Counted from the first letter of the stretch, positions 27,405-36,241 are shown. The stretch: DNA of 37,852 nt from Calditrichota bacterium (GCA_020434205.1 JAGRBF010000022.1:1-37852), one strand, 5' to 3'. A program made the numbers and translations. Notes: generated from the sequence alone by a model not told the origin.

Positions 27405-28406
27405 TTATCCGACGTGTACAACTTCCCTGCGACTGCGAATCCGGTTGACGACCGCTCCCCACTCCCGCCGCTTTTCCCGCTCTTCCGGGGGGAGTTTTTG
27501 ATATGCGGGTTTTTCGTGCAATTCCAGAGGCGCAATTTTTTCGCGAAGGGCCGCTTCCTCGCCGATTTCAAAATCCGGCCAGTAATGCAATTCGCTCATT
27601 TCCCGGTGGCAAACGGCCTCGACATAGCGGATTTCCTCCTCGCTGAGGCCTTCCCGGTACTTGTTGAAATTCTTTTTCATCACCGCTTTTTGGGTGTTTT
27701 CCCAATCGGGATTGCGCCGGGCATTGGCCACGCCCAGGGCGTTTTTTTCCAGGGATTGCATCCCGCTTTCGTAGGGAATATCCAGAAAAGTGCACACCTT
27801 GCGGAGGGTGGCCGGGGTATCGGCGACCAGATCTTCATAGTGAATTTTGAGAATGAAGGGTCGATTCTCCAGCTGATGATACAGCGATAAACAGGCGCTT
27901 TGATCCTGCTGCCAGATACTGGCGGAGCGGATGGCGCAGCCGCGCAGGTTCGGCGATTTTTTCCAGGAGAGGGCCATATCGCGCGGGTCGCGCACCAGCC
28001 ACACAAAGCGGGCCTCCGGAAAATGGCGGCGAATAAAGTCCCATTGGCGGTACAGGTGGTTTTCCTTCACAAAAAGGCGATTTTTATGGTGGCCGCGGGC
28101 TTCGCGTTCAAAAAAAGCCCGAAACAGGCCACTCAGGTCTCCCGGAGTGGTAATCTGCAGCAGCTCGCTGCGGGTCCAGCGGGTAGCCCACACCCCCATT
28201 TTGGCCTGAAAAAGATCCGCGATATCTTCGATCAGCAACTCCCAGTTTCCCGGATCCTGGAGATCCCCGTATCCGGCGGCATTTTCCAGAACAATGCGCA
28301 TGGCGTGGGTTGGAGAGGGTCCGCAATACTGGCTGTGGTTATCCATGAGGCGGGTTATCAGGTTGCTTCCGGAGCGTTCCGAGCACAGCAGAAAGGTAAA
28401 ATCCAC
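27405..28406 (-). CDS. Sulfotransferase-family protein (second stand-alone copy)
   Basis: The 333-residue product has the PAPS-binding 5' motif near its N terminus (LLCSERSGSNLITRLM, 6-21) and the 3' motif FVWLVRDPRDMALSW (134-148), followed by the usual helical C-terminal half. Such enzymes transfer sulfate from PAPS to a hydroxyl or amino group, often on carbohydrates. The frame is open 210 nt further upstream, but that part overlaps the previous gene in another frame. The GTG at 28406, four bases after the preceding stop and following GGGAG, gives a protein starting MDFTFLLCSERSGS, as typical for the family. The sugar acceptor is unknown. A 102-nt gap without a recognisable signal separates it from the aminotransferase gene. 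Confidence 0.88.
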   Translation of the reverse strand: MDFTFLLCSERSGSNLITRLMDNHSQYCGPSPTHAMRIVLENAAGYGDLQDPGNWELLIEDIADLFQAKMGVWATRWTRSELLQITTPGDLSGLFRAFFEREARGHHKNRLFVKENHLYRQWDFIRRHFPEARFVWLVRDPRDMALSWKKSPNLRGCAIRSASIWQQDQSACLSLYHQLENRPFILKIHYEDLVADTPATLRKVCTFLDIPYESGMQSLEKNALGVANARRNPDWENTQKAVMKKNFNKYREGLSEEEIRYVEAVCHREMSELHYWPDFEIGEEAALREKIAPLELHEKPAYQKLPPEEREKRREWGAVVNRIRSRREVVHVG

Positions 28407-28410
28407 GGGG

Positions 28411-29445
28411 CTAACTCCCTTCCTTAACCAGGGTTTCTTCGGCGAGGCGATAGCGACTCCACAAGGCCTTGCGAAGGCGTTCCTTGCCGGCGGCATCCAG
28501 GAATTTGGGGGTCCGGACATCAAAGGAAGGGGGACCCTCGTATCCGGCCGGCAATTCCCAACCGGCGTTAGCCAGCAAGGTGCGCAGGCGATGCCAGACC
28601 ATGGCCGGATTCTCACAGAATTGTTGATAATCGACGGTTATATGGCGTTCCGGGGCAATTTCGGCGAGCCCCTGGCACACGTCGCGATCGGTTTCCATCA
28701 CCTGGACGGCCACCTGATGAAAGGCATCGCAGTCGCGAACGGCCTCATAAGCAGGGGGTTTAAAAGAATACCAGCGGCTGATGGTGCCGAAATATTTCTG
28801 GCGGGCGCGCAGCAAGGACTGAGCGTTCCAGAAAGGATCCCGCCGGGTGTGGATAAAAACCATTTGGGGGAATTTTTCGGCCATAAAGGGCAGATTCCAG
28901 TTGAACATCAGCCCCTTGAAGGCAAAGGGTTTTCCGAATACCGAGGTCAGGGCGTCCAGCTCGGCAGCCAGGGTGGGAATGTCCACCTGCGCCAGAGCGG
29001 CATCATCGAGAAACTGGACATCCGGATAAGAAAAAAAGCGCCGCCAGAAATACCAGAACTCGTTGGGCGCCAGGGTGCCGCTGGTTTTGCCGAGTTCGTT
29101 TTCCCAGTTGGGCTCCATCTGCCGCCATTCCTGCAGTTCGTCCCGAAAGGCAAAGCGCGGATCGGTGAGCAACTGCTGAATTTTGGCCCCGATATAAGGT
29201 GCCTGATAAAAGCGGGAGAGCAAATTGCTGGGATAGGCAAAAGCGCCGCTGTTGGCCAGCCACTGCATCATCAGGGTGGTGCCGCTACGCGGCGCGCCAA
29301 CCACCATCACCAGGGGAAAACGGGGATGATGGAAATCCTCAAGAACCTGATCTTCGGCGTTGCCGAGGAGGGTATTCAGCTCGGCGAGGAGCTTTTCCAG
29401 GTCGGCGTTGCGGGCAAATCCGGGGAGTTGGGTCAGCTCAACCAT
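28411..29445 (-). CDS. Sulfotransferase-family protein (first stand-alone copy)
   Basis: The 344-residue product has the 5' phosphosulfate-binding loop GAPRSGTTLMMQWL (50-63) and the 3' motif IHTRRDPFWNAQSLL (198-212). An N-terminal extension of about 45 residues precedes the loop. It is distinct in sequence from the neighbouring sulfotransferase and from the internal sulfotransferase module of the giant protein, so three separate sulfation activities are encoded in this block. It starts within the last codons of the GNAT gene (8-nt overlap) and ends just before the next sulfotransferase. The acceptor is presumably a surface glycan, from context only. Confidence 0.88.
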   Translation of the reverse strand: MVELTQLPGFARNADLEKLLAELNTLLGNAEDQVLEDFHHPRFPLVMVVGAPRSGTTLMMQWLANSGAFAYPSNLLSRFYQAPYIGAKIQQLLTDPRFAFRDELQEWRQMEPNWENELGKTSGTLAPNEFWYFWRRFFSYPDVQFLDDAALAQVDIPTLAAELDALTSVFGKPFAFKGLMFNWNLPFMAEKFPQMVFIHTRRDPFWNAQSLLRARQKYFGTISRWYSFKPPAYEAVRDCDAFHQVAVQVMETDRDVCQGLAEIAPERHITVDYQQFCENPAMVWHRLRTLLANAGWELPAGYEGPPSFDVRTPKFLDAAGKERLRKALWSRYRLAEETLVKEGS

Positions 29446-30385
29446 TGTGGCGCTCCGGGTCCCGGTAAGCGGGAAAAAAAGGTGACGCGGCGTCGCCGCT
29501 CAGATGCCGGTAAAGTTTTCGATTCACGATGCGGCCACCCAGATAAACGGTGCCCTTTTCGTTGCTCCATCCGCTTTTGAAGGCGCTCAGGCCGTCCTTT
29601 TGCCGGACGTTTCCGGCGGCGGCGCCCAGGTCTGCGAAGGCGAAACCCTGCTGCTTAAAAAAGCCGAGGGCTTCCCACATTAACCCGTAGGAAACGCGGG
29701 TGCGATAGCCGGTCTGGCTGTAAGCGCTGAGGTGGTGATAAACCCAGTCCCCATGGCCCAGCCACAGCTGAATACCGGTAATTTCCCCGTCCTTGCGGGC
29801 GGCAAAGGCCAGCATTTCCGGCATGGCCAGCTGGCGCCGGAATCCCTCCGGCGAAAAGGCGGCTACGCCGCTGATGGCGTGCCGGATCATCAATTCGCCA
29901 TACAAACGGTTCCAGTCCTCCCATAAATCCACCGGCAGGGGATGGAGGCCGATCTGATGCTGTTTGCGGCTACGCCGCGCATAATAGCGGTGATGGGAAT
30001 TCACCGCCAGATCCAGATCCTCACTCAAATTCACCAGATAATGCTCCTTGAAAGGGCGCAGGAGATCCGGGAAGGCCCGGCGCAACAGGGCGGGACTAAA
30101 ATTACCGGCGGGCGGGGTTACCAGGGTTACGCTGGCCAGATCTTCCGGCAAAGCGGCGAGATCTTCGGGGAGGGCCTGCCAATTGCGGCAGAAGAACATG
30201 GGATAAGTGCCCATGGCGTCAAAAAAAGCGGTATTGGGAATGGGGCGTTTCAGCAGCCAGCCTCCGGACCCGTTCAAGTGGAGAGGATCCCCGTACTCCG
30301 AGAGCGATTCGGCGTAGGCCCTGCTCAGATATCCGAAATCGCCGCCCAAAACCGGCTGCGCGGTAGGTGCCAGTAGCCAGCTCAT
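29438..30385 (-). CDS. FemAB-like GNAT acyltransferase
   Basis: The 315-residue product resembles the FemAB-like GNAT proteins found in polysaccharide and lipid-modification clusters. The C-terminal acyltransferase half includes FAARKDGEITGIQLWLGHGD (~193-212), YHHLSAYSQTGYRTRVSYGL and DLGAAAG...LSAFKSGWS. It probably transfers an acyl or aminoacyl group, perhaps to the amino sugar made by the DegT-type enzyme downstream. The start lies four bases after the flgL stop and uses the overlapping GAGGTAAGG as ribosome site. It is therefore directly coupled to the flagellar operon and is the first gene of the modification block. Substrate unknown. Confidence 0.8.
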   Translation of the reverse strand: MSWLLAPTAQPVLGGDFGYLSRAYAESLSEYGDPLHLNGSGGWLLKRPIPNTAFFDAMGTYPMFFCRNWQALPEDLAALPEDLASVTLVTPPAGNFSPALLRRAFPDLLRPFKEHYLVNLSEDLDLAVNSHHRYYARRSRKQHQIGLHPLPVDLWEDWNRLYGELMIRHAISGVAAFSPEGFRRQLAMPEMLAFAARKDGEITGIQLWLGHGDWVYHHLSAYSQTGYRTRVSYGLMWEALGFFKQQGFAFADLGAAAGNVRQKDGLSAFKSGWSNEKGTVYLGGRIVNRKLYRHLSGDAASPFFPAYRDPERHNG

Positions 30386-30389
30386 CGCC

Positions 30390-31271
30390 TTACCTCAGCA
30401 GATTTAAGATATTGAGATGCAACAATTTGGAACCCGATTGCATGGCGGCGTTGAAAGCGGTTTGCTCCGTTTCGTATTGGACAATGGCATCGGCGATATC
30501 CACGTCCTCCGCATCGCTGATGTAAGTGGCCAGGCTGAGGTTGGCGTTCTCCAGGCGCTCCCGGGTGAGGGCCAGGGTATTGCGCACCGAACCGTTGCGG
30601 GCGGAAAGATTGAGCATATTATTGGCCGCGGTATCCAACTGGTCGATCAGCCCGCTCAGGGCGGCGGTATCGTTGGCCAGCAGGGCGGCGTGGAGGTCGT
30701 TTAAGGCCACAAAAGCACCGGTGTCCTCAATTTCCTGGCCGGTCACGTTGATCTCCACCGTCAGGCGATCGGCTACCCGGCGGTCCATACGCTGGTCATT
30801 ACCGCTGTAGGTTACCCCCGTTGCCCCGCGGGTAAAAGGTTGACCGCCTTTGGTATCCGTGCCGGCAAAAACATTCTTGCCCAGAAAATCCGCATTGGTC
30901 AGGGTCACAAATTCGTTAAACAGGGCGTCTACCTCCCCGGCCAGCACCTGACGGGTATCGTCGGTGGTAATCCCGTCCGCCCCGCGCTGGGCGTAGGACT
31001 TGGCTTCCAGAAGCATATCTTCCATTTGCTGGAGATAATTGCCCGATTCGTCGATCCAGCCCAGGGCACTGTTGATATTGTCCATAAACTGCTCATTCTG
31101 CCGGCTGGCTTCCTTGAGGCGGGCCGCTTTGGCAAAACGCAGGGGATCGTCCGAGGGCAGGCTAACGTCCTTGCCGGTCGCAATGGAACGCTGGATTTCC
31201 TCCAGCCTGACCGTTTTGCGACTGAACTCCCGGAGAACGTTGCGATTGATCATGGTTTGGGTGATACGCAT
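30390..31271 (-). CDS. flgL: FlgL, hook-filament junction protein (HAP3)
   Basis: The 293-residue product has the flagellin-like N terminus (MRITQTMINRNVLREFSRK, then LEEIQRSIATGKDVSLPSDD) and a C terminus rich in heptad hydrophobics (DIADAIVQYETEQTAFNAAM) that together form the coiled-coil core. FlgL forms the ring between FlgK and the filament. It is slightly shorter than the ~317-residue Salmonella protein. It follows flgK by 53 nt with an AGAGGGAC site. Glycan-modification genes follow it without a break, which makes the filament or hook-associated proteins candidate targets. Confidence 0.95.
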   Translation of the reverse strand: MRITQTMINRNVLREFSRKTVRLEEIQRSIATGKDVSLPSDDPLRFAKAARLKEASRQNEQFMDNINSALGWIDESGNYLQQMEDMLLEAKSYAQRGADGITTDDTRQVLAGEVDALFNEFVTLTNADFLGKNVFAGTDTKGGQPFTRGATGVTYSGNDQRMDRRVADRLTVEINVTGQEIEDTGAFVALNDLHAALLANDTAALSGLIDQLDTAANNMLNLSARNGSVRNTLALTRERLENANLSLATYISDAEDVDIADAIVQYETEQTAFNAAMQSGSKLLHLNILNLLR

Positions 31272-31324
31272 ATCAAAGTCCCTCTCGATTGCGGGGTGGA
31301 TGCCGGGAAAACCGGCCTAATAAA

Positions 31325-32683
31325 TTAAACCAGGCCCAGAACGACCTGCATCATTTCGTCGACCGTATTGATAACCCGGCTGGCAGCCTGGTAAGCCTGC
31401 TCAAACTGGATCAGCTGGGTCATTTCTTCTTCCAGAGAGACCCCGGAAATAGAGTCCCGCTGATTTTCCAACTGCTGGACAATCAGGGCCTGACTGTCGT
31501 TGAGGTAATTGGCCTCGTTAAGCTGCGAACCGATTTCGGTGAGAAGCCCGGTAAAGCTGGTGCCCAGGGTGTCCCCGTCCACCAACAGCTCATCCTGAAT
31601 ATCAAAAATGGACATGGCCACCGAATTATCGCCCACTTCCGCACCGGCGGCCCGGCTGGCGATCAGGGAAGGGGCGTTGAGCACCCCGTTGTCCAGACGG
31701 ATGTTGGCCGCGCCGGTGGTGTTGGCGGAGAAAAAATTCTGGCCGGTGATGCCCTCCAGATTCTGACCGCTGCGGTGAATATTGTTGACGCGCTCCACCA
31801 GGGCATTGGCCAGACTGTCGAGATGGTTTATGGTCGCGGGAATGGTTTCGTTCTGGTGCTTCAGCTTGCTGCCCAGGGTGCCCCCGGAAAAAGCGGGCTG
31901 AGGTCCCACGTTGCGCAAGCTGACCGTGGTTTGGTAAACCCCGTTTTCCTTGACGGTTTCTACCGCCAGTTGCTCCACCTCCCGCCCGGAGACCAGCAGC
32001 AGACCGTCGGTGCTGATGATGGTTTCCCCGGCTTCGTTCTCCCGAACATCAATTTTGATGAGCTCGGAAAGCTCGCCGATCAGGCGATCCCGCTCGTCCA
32101 GCAGATCGAGATTGCCGGTATTGGTGTATTTTTCATTGAGATTGGCCAGTTGGGCGGTAATCTGGTTGACGCGGTTGACGTCCGCGCGGATGTCCCGGTC
32201 GACTTCCCGCTGGGTGTCGATCAGAGTGTCGTGGGTGCGATTGAAGGCGTTGCTGAGCAGCACCCCTTTATCCCGCACCACCGTCCGCGCCGAGGCGCTT
32301 TCCGGATCGCTGGCCAGATTGTTCCAGGCCTCCCAGAATTCCCCCATCAGATTGCCGATGCTGGCGTCGGTATCCGAGGCGAACACCGTTTCCACCTGGG
32401 TGAGCAGGCGGCTGTCGGTATCGTAATACCCCTGGCGCTGACGCTCCTGCCAGAGCTGGTTTTCCACCAGGCGCTGCTGAATGCGGGAGACCGTATCCGC
32501 CTCCACCCCGACCCCGATCTGGCCGATCCCGGGCACTCCAATAGCCAGATTGGTCATGTTGACCCGCTGACGGGTATAGCCTTCCGTACCGGCATTGGCG
32601 ATATTTTTGGAAGTGATGTTGATGGCGCGCTGGTTGGCGAACAAAGAGCGCCGCCCGATTTCCATGAGTTGGTTGAGAGACAT
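31325..32683 (-). CDS. flgK: FlgK, hook-associated protein 1 (HAP1)
   Basis: The 452-residue product has the rod/hook family N terminus (SLFANQRAINITSKNIANAG, then TEGYTRQRV) and the C-terminal FlgK/FlgE signature (SLEEEMTQLIQFEQAYQAAS, then RVINTVDEMMQ). It forms the first junction layer on the hook. It is about 100 residues shorter than the Salmonella protein, mainly in the exposed middle region. An AAGGAAG site precedes the ATG. Its chaperone gene flgN lies directly upstream. Confidence 0.96.
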   Translation of the reverse strand: MSLNQLMEIGRRSLFANQRAINITSKNIANAGTEGYTRQRVNMTNLAIGVPGIGQIGVGVEADTVSRIQQRLVENQLWQERQRQGYYDTDSRLLTQVETVFASDTDASIGNLMGEFWEAWNNLASDPESASARTVVRDKGVLLSNAFNRTHDTLIDTQREVDRDIRADVNRVNQITAQLANLNEKYTNTGNLDLLDERDRLIGELSELIKIDVRENEAGETIISTDGLLLVSGREVEQLAVETVKENGVYQTTVSLRNVGPQPAFSGGTLGSKLKHQNETIPATINHLDSLANALVERVNNIHRSGQNLEGITGQNFFSANTTGAANIRLDNGVLNAPSLIASRAAGAEVGDNSVAMSIFDIQDELLVDGDTLGTSFTGLLTEIGSQLNEANYLNDSQALIVQQLENQRDSISGVSLEEEMTQLIQFEQAYQAASRVINTVDEMMQVVLGLV

Positions 32684-32710
32684 GGTATTCTTCCTTGATG
32701 CTAAAGCGTG

Positions 32711-33223
32711 CTAAACCTGCCAGTCCAGAATCTGTTTACCCTGACCGCCTTTTTCCATCTTCCCGGATTTGGAATAGGTGCCGGGTTTACTCTCGATATT
32801 GGGGAACAAGGTTTTGAACATCTCGCGGTTCAACTGCATGCAAACCGCCACCAAACGCTGATTTTCGCGGTTGAGGTTCTGGACCTTCTCCAGATTTTCC
32901 CGCAGATTGCGGACCCGTCCGGCCCATTCCTGGCGGTCGGCGCCGTCAAAATGGCGGGCCAGATCGGAAAGAGTGAGGGGGGAATCGCCCAGATCGTATT
33001 CCCGGGCGGCCAGGCGAACCAGCTCCACCCGGCGGGTAACCAGGTCGCCCATCTTGCGGGCCAGGGCCTGTTCCTCCCCAATGGCGTCCCGCAGTCCGGA
33101 GACATCCCCGCTTACCACCATACGCTGCTTGCGGGTCATAATTGCCAGAAGCGCATCGGCAACCGCGTTTTCTTCGTTGATTTCGCTGCTGAGCTGGGCG
33201 CGCAATTGAGCTGAATCAGTCAT
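32711..33223 (-). CDS. flgN: FlgN-like export chaperone for FlgK/FlgL
   Basis: The 170-residue product is almost entirely helical and charged, with a FlgN-like pattern: ENAVADALLAIMTRKQRMVV, an ALARKMGDLVTRRVELVRLA helix, and a C-terminal NRENQRLVAVCMQLNREMF segment where FlgN binds substrates. FlgN holds FlgK and FlgL for flagellar type III export. The sequence itself is weakly diagnostic; the position directly before flgK and after flgJ supports the call. It overlaps flgJ by 8 nt, implying coupling. No flgM is found between flgJ and flgN, where it often lies. Confidence 0.82.
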   Translation of the reverse strand: MTDSAQLRAQLSSEINEENAVADALLAIMTRKQRMVVSGDVSGLRDAIGEEQALARKMGDLVTRRVELVRLAAREYDLGDSPLTLSDLARHFDGADRQEWAGRVRNLRENLEKVQNLNRENQRLVAVCMQLNREMFKTLFPNIESKPGTYSKSGKMEKGGQGKQILDWQV

Positions 33224-33578
33224 TTTCCCACCTTAAAGATTTCAGGTTTTCCAACATATCCGGAGCGAGGAGCGGGTTCAGTTTGTTGAGCAATCCGTTT
33301 TCCGCATTTTCCATATTTTCGCGAATAAAATCGGCCAGACCAATCCCGCCTTTGTCGGCAATGGCCTTGCCCATTACGGTACTGAACATCATTTTGGCCA
33401 TGGAATTGCCGGATTCGCCGTAGGGATTTTCGGGAATGGTTTTTTCCATGGTTTTAAGCAACATGGTTATAAACACCGATTCCATATCTTTGGCCGCCGA
33501 GGCCATTTTGGAATTTTTATCCGCGGCGCTCTTATTGGCGAAGACGCCCGGTGCTCCTGGCATTTCTATTTTGCTCAT
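33216..33578 (-). CDS. flgJ: FlgJ N-terminal-type rod-binding protein
   Basis: The 120-residue product corresponds to the rod-binding domain of FlgJ: AAKDMESVFITMLLKTMEKT, then the NSMAKMMFSTVMGKAIADKGG and LADFIREN segments. The peptidoglycan-hydrolase domain of the enterobacterial protein is missing, as in many non-enteric bacteria, so another enzyme must open the wall for the rod. The ATG at 33578 has AGGAAG eight bases upstream. A GTG nine bases earlier is in frame but too close to that site. It lies between flgI and flgN. Confidence 0.9.
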   Translation of the reverse strand: MSKIEMPGAPGVFANKSAADKNSKMASAAKDMESVFITMLLKTMEKTIPENPYGESGNSMAKMMFSTVMGKAIADKGGIGLADFIRENMENAENGLLNKLNPLLAPDMLENLKSLRWEND

Positions 33579-33590
33579 TATCGGCACTTC

Positions 33591-34754
33591 CTACAAAATG
33601 ATTAACTCGGCACGCAAGGCGCCCGCTTCTTTAATGGCCTGAAAAATGGAGATCATATCCCGCGGCTTCAGCCCCAGCGCGTTGAGGGCCTCGGCCAGTT
33701 CCCCGACATTAGTGGTGCGGTTGATCACCGCGGTTTTGGGAAGATCTTCCTCGGCCTGGGTTTCGGTAACCTCATCCTGAACGGTCTGACCGGTAGAAAA
33801 GGGGGCCGGTTGGGAAATTACCGGGGTCCGCCGGGTATGGATGGTCAGATTGCCGTGGGAGATCAGCACCTCGTCGATGCGCACCGCGCTGCCGGCCACT
33901 ACCGTTCCGGTGCGTTCGTTGATCACCACCCGCGCTTCCACATCCGGCTGCACGGCCAAAATTTCCAGGGCGGCGATAAAACGAACCGCATCTCCCTCGC
34001 TGGCGACCGAAGGCGGATAGGGCACCTCCACCATCGCCGGACTAATGGGCGCCGCCGGGGCGGCCTGGGTGGTGTCCACAAAAGCGGGGTTGCGGGAGAT
34101 CATGGCATTGATGCTGTCGGAGATCATGCTGGCGGTCCGGAAATCCGGATTGAGCAGGTGCAGGCGCAGCGGTTGGGTAATGTCTATGCTCCCGCCCGGG
34201 ACTTCGCGGGTGAGGCTGGCCCCATCGGGCACCCGGCCCACCAAAGCGTAATTTTTGCGAAGCTGCTCGCCGGCGGAGGTTTCGATATTAAACCCGCCGA
34301 TGGAAACCGCTCCCTGCCCCATGGCAAAAGGGGTTCCGGCGGCATCCACCAGGGGGGTCATCAACAGCACCCCGCCTTCCAGACTTTTGGCATCCCCCAG
34401 GGAAGAAACGGTAATATCGAAGCGGGTGCCATTGCGACCGTAGGCGGGGATCTCCCCGGTTACCATCACCGCGGCGGCGTTGCGGGTGCGCAACTGCTCC
34501 TGCGGCACGGTAATCCCGAAGCGCTCCAGCATATTGCTGATCGACTGAATGGTAAAAACCGATCCCCGGTTTCCCGAAGAGCGGTCTCCGCTGCCGTTGA
34601 GGCCGACTATCAAACCGTAGCCCACCAGGGCCACGCGGGGACTCTCCACCCTCACCACGTCCTTAATGCGGGGCTGGGCGGAAAGACCCGGCGCCAGGAC
34701 CAGCATCAGGGTGAAAATCCAAAGGGCACTTGTGCTGAAGAACATCCTGTTCAT
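33591..34754 (-). CDS. flgI: FlgI, flagellar P-ring protein
   Basis: The 387-residue product has a signal peptide (1-26, ending LSAQ) and typical FlgI sequence: RIKDVVRVESPRVALVGYGL, then VGLNGSGD, a later VVINERTGTVVAGSAVRID, and a C terminus ending LNALGLKPRDMISIFQAIKE. FlgI assembles in the periplasm around the rod within peptidoglycan, with FlgA as chaperone. An AAGGAGA site precedes the ATG. It is complete and lies between flgH and flgJ. Confidence 0.97.
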   Translation of the reverse strand: MNRMFFSTSALWIFTLMLVLAPGLSAQPRIKDVVRVESPRVALVGYGLIVGLNGSGDRSSGNRGSVFTIQSISNMLERFGITVPQEQLRTRNAAAVMVTGEIPAYGRNGTRFDITVSSLGDAKSLEGGVLLMTPLVDAAGTPFAMGQGAVSIGGFNIETSAGEQLRKNYALVGRVPDGASLTREVPGGSIDITQPLRLHLLNPDFRTASMISDSINAMISRNPAFVDTTQAAPAAPISPAMVEVPYPPSVASEGDAVRFIAALEILAVQPDVEARVVINERTGTVVAGSAVRIDEVLISHGNLTIHTRRTPVISQPAPFSTGQTVQDEVTETQAEEDLPKTAVINRTTNVGELAEALNALGLKPRDMISIFQAIKEAGALRAELIIL

Positions 34755-34764
34755 GTTGGTCTCC

Positions 34765-35382
34765 TTATTGGGCAGCCGTGGTAAAAGCGACCGTTCCCAT
34801 GCCCACCATCACCAGCAGCACCCCCAGGCCTTTGGCCATCATGCGGGTAAATCCCCCCTGACCCACCATGCGGTGCACGATGCCGCTTTTGCGGTAGGTG
34901 ATCTCCGCGTCGGCGATCTGGAAGGAATAGATGGTGTTGTCGGCATTGATGTCCCGGGGCCGCACATAGCCGGTCAGCTTCATGACGTTTTCCTCGCCGT
35001 TAACCGATAGTTTGCGTTCCCCTTCAATTTTGAAAATGCCCCCGGCGCTTTCCTCGACGATGCGCACCGACATGCGGCCGGTCAGGCGATCGCTCTGGGC
35101 GGTGCCTTCCTTGCCGTCAAATTTGTTGGCCACTTTGGAAGAAAGGCTGAGGCTGGCGCCCAGATCGAAGACGTCTCCCCCCAGGGTTCCCCCGGCCTGC
35201 ATGTCCGAGCTGTTGTCGCTCTGGGAGCTGGAGGCGCGGTTGGCGTCGGCATTTTCCAGGATCATCACCGAGAGGATATCCCCCACGTTATGTCCGGTAA
35301 CATCCGAGTAAAGCGAGATGGTTTGCTGGGCCTGCAGGGCAAAAAAGCCGCTGATCAGCAGCAGGGTAAGCATAAATTTCAT
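34765..35382 (-). CDS. flgH: FlgH, flagellar L-ring protein without lipobox
   Basis: The 205-residue product carries the FlgH core: LYSDVTGHNVGDILSVMILE, then NADANRASSS and the central LTGRMSVRIVEESAGGIFKIEGERKL-type strand region, with YVRPRDINADNTIYSFQIAD. FlgH forms the outer-membrane L-ring and is normally a lipoprotein. Here the N terminus is an ordinary signal peptide (FALQAQQ) with no Cys anywhere in the protein, so lipidation is impossible. The C terminus ends in a hydrophobic stretch (KGLGVLLVMVGMGTVAFTTA) that could provide an alternative membrane contact. The ATG at 35382 has AGGAG at ideal spacing; a TTG two codons earlier is less likely. Confidence 0.93.
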   Translation of the reverse strand: MKFMLTLLLISGFFALQAQQTISLYSDVTGHNVGDILSVMILENADANRASSSQSDNSSDMQAGGTLGGDVFDLGASLSLSSKVANKFDGKEGTAQSDRLTGRMSVRIVEESAGGIFKIEGERKLSVNGEENVMKLTGYVRPRDINADNTIYSFQIADAEITYRKSGIVHRMVGQGGFTRMMAKGLGVLLVMVGMGTVAFTTAAQ

Positions 35383-35388
35383 TTCCAA

Positions 35389-35506
35389 TTCTCCTTGTCA
35401 ACCGCCAGAGCGCCAGGGCGCCGAGCAATTAAATCAATGTTTTTCATAATCTTTGGTATTCCCGGCGTCCTTGCAATCCCCTGTATCTCCCTTCGAAAGG
35501 GGGGAC
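35389..35506. repeat. Repeat-like spacer between flgA and flgH
   Basis: This 118-nt gap is unusual in an otherwise tightly packed operon. It contains a short palindrome CCCTTCGAAAGGG (near 35491-35503) within a TCTCCCTTCGAAAGGGGGGA context, and a GGCGCC-containing end. Both resemble dispersed intergenic repeats. No gene is present. Confidence 0.4.
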
Positions 35507-36232
35507 TCAGGGGGTTGCGACGGCCAGTTCGGGGGAAGCCAGGCGAGCGGTCACAATACTGCTGCTGCCCTCGCATTTCACCTCCACCAGATCCCCGACC
35601 CGGCTGTCCCGGCGGATAATGCCGGGCACGCTGATCACCAGATTGCCGACATTCATTTGCAGGGTCAGTTTACTACCGCGGCGCAGCATGGCGTCCGAAT
35701 TCAGCATTTGCGGGGACAGCACCGTGCCGGCCTGGATGTAGCGGGCCGCGCTGAGATTCCCCCCATTCAGAGCGGGTAGTTCGAAAAGCTGATCGTCGCG
35801 GCGCAAGGAGCGCATCTCCACGGCAAAAAGATCGGGGGTCAGGGTTTGTCCCTTTCGGATAGAAACCCGGGCCACCAGCACCTCGCGATTGAGGGTGACG
35901 TCCACCGTGGCGCTGCGCCGGGCAATCTCCCGGCCGCCCTGCTGCAAGCTCACCCAAACCAGCTGATAACCCAGCTGCCAGCGGTATTTGGGGGTCACCG
36001 AAACCGACAGCCCCCCGCCGGAGAGCGGGCCAAAATCCGGAAAACGCATCATTTTGAGGGTGATGTCGCCGGGTGAGGCATCGAGGGTCCCGGCCAGTTC
36101 CGACACAATCAGGTCCTGCACCTCGGCCTGTAAAGCATTACCGCTCTCCCCGGCCAATAGAAAACCGGAGGAGAGCAGTATCAGGCTGGCCAAAAGAACC
36201 CGGCGGGGTCGGTTAAAACAGGTAAACATCAT
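35507..36232 (-). CDS. flgA: FlgA, P-ring assembly chaperone
   Basis: The 241-residue product has a signal peptide (~1-27) and a C-terminal SAF-like domain typical of FlgA: VLVARVSIRKGQTLTPDLFA, then AARYIQAGTVLSPQML, KLTLQMNVGNLVISVPGI and SRVGDLVEVK. FlgA is a periplasmic chaperone that helps FlgI polymerise into the P-ring. It starts ten bases after the flgG stop with a poor ribosome site (two consecutive ATG codons, either could be used), so coupled translation is likely. The location next to flgG and flgH/I fits. Confidence 0.93.
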   Translation of the reverse strand: MMFTCFNRPRRVLLASLILLSSGFLLAGESGNALQAEVQDLIVSELAGTLDASPGDITLKMMRFPDFGPLSGGGLSVSVTPKYRWQLGYQLVWVSLQQGGREIARRSATVDVTLNREVLVARVSIRKGQTLTPDLFAVEMRSLRRDDQLFELPALNGGNLSAARYIQAGTVLSPQMLNSDAMLRRGSKLTLQMNVGNLVISVPGIIRRDSRVGDLVEVKCEGSSSIVTARLASPELAVATP

Positions 36233-36241
36233 GCTAACCCA

